DNA of 64,000 bases, from NCBI GenBank assembly GCA_016758965.1, contig JAEPRB010000064.1, positions 62,001-126,000 on the forward strand, given 5' to 3'. Both the position numbers and the translations under genes were made by a program. Numbering within the stretch: the first letter of the stretch is position 1; each line of letters starts with the position of its first letter. Positions 63,927 to 64,000 of this stretch are shown in pieces. The stretch comes from Circinella minor (taxonomy: Eukaryota > Mucoromycota > Mucoromycetes > Mucorales > Lichtheimiaceae). Under the pieces are notes generated by a model, which was given only the letters and a program-made list of their open reading frames with translations, searched no databases and was not told the DNA's origin.

Positions 63927-64000
63927 ATGTCTTCAAGCTGGGTAATTGAACATTTTAATGATCTTTCCACCACTGTCGGTAAAGCCCCTCATTCTTTGGA
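63927..64000 (+). CDS. Possible gene start running off the right edge
   Basis: An ATG after a pyrimidine-rich leader opens a frame to the window end: MSSSWVIEHFNDLSTTVGKA and a few more residues. The A-rich context just before the ATG (ACGAAAATG) and non-biased residues favour a real start. It is too short to identify. Confidence 0.35.
   Translation, partial: MSSSWVIEHFNDLSTTVGKAPHSL

Noticed and set aside
1..64000. tRNA, 5S rRNA or CRISPR features
   Set aside because: No GGTTCGAATCC-type T-loop with a matching acceptor stem, no 5S-like sequence and no regularly spaced repeats were seen on either strand by eye. A tRNAscan/Infernal run would be decisive.

Overview
The window looks like nuclear DNA of an early-diverging fungus, most probably a mucoralean (Mucoromycota). 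The sequence is very AT-rich. Genes are cut by many short GT-AG introns (about 50-120 bp), and intergenic DNA is full of homopolymers and AT microsatellites. Protein families point the same way: an Nrg1-type repressor, Gyp1, a DH-BAR RhoGEF, an Arp5, a HAM1-like protein and an Old Yellow Enzyme relic. No tRNA, rRNA, CRISPR array or complete transposase gene was seen. All gene models were spliced by eye; every intact model given below keeps one open frame across all its junctions.

Layout: 1-10,600 is gene-poor and holds relics of dispersed coding sequence plus short terminal-inverted-repeat elements. 10,620-11,447 (+) encodes a two-finger C2H2 repressor. 12,709-15,464 (-) is a Gyp1/TBC1D22 Rab-GAP. 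16,660-20,065 (+) is a DH-BAR Rho/Cdc42 GEF. 20,544-22,569 (-) is an unrecognised low-complexity protein with a conserved-looking C-terminus. 22.6-26.9 kb is AT-rich and contains a 348-bp TA-flanked inverted-repeat element. 26,929-27,335 (+) is a small zinc-ribbon protein. 28,100-30,896 (-) is a HAM1-like protein.

A compact same-strand block follows: an Ariadne-type RBR ubiquitin ligase (31,573-33,895), a WRN-type 3'-5' exonuclease (34,820-36,688), ARP5 of the INO80 remodeller (36,909-40,528) and an unknown helical protein (40,708-41,868). The last three are only about 180-220 bp apart. 42,357-43,836 (-) encodes a disordered protein with four repeated basic-hydrophobic motifs.

46.8-53.2 kb is a graveyard. 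A dispersed-family gene carries two in-frame stops, a frameshift and a probable insertion, and beside it lies an Old Yellow Enzyme pseudogene broken into two opposite-strand halves. 55,227-57,226 (-) is a three-RRM RNA-binding protein. 57.2-63.9 kb is mostly empty, and a gene may begin at 63,927 and run off the right edge.

The intact genes are ordinary eukaryotic housekeeping and regulatory genes (membrane traffic, polarity, ubiquitin, chromatin, RNA) and do not form a visible pathway cluster. The most notable points are a 5-nt microexon in the RhoGEF, 10- and 16-nt coding exons in the Gyp1 gene, a family of TA-flanked inverted-repeat elements, two diverged relics of one gene family about 49 kb apart, and the inverted Old Yellow Enzyme pseudogene.
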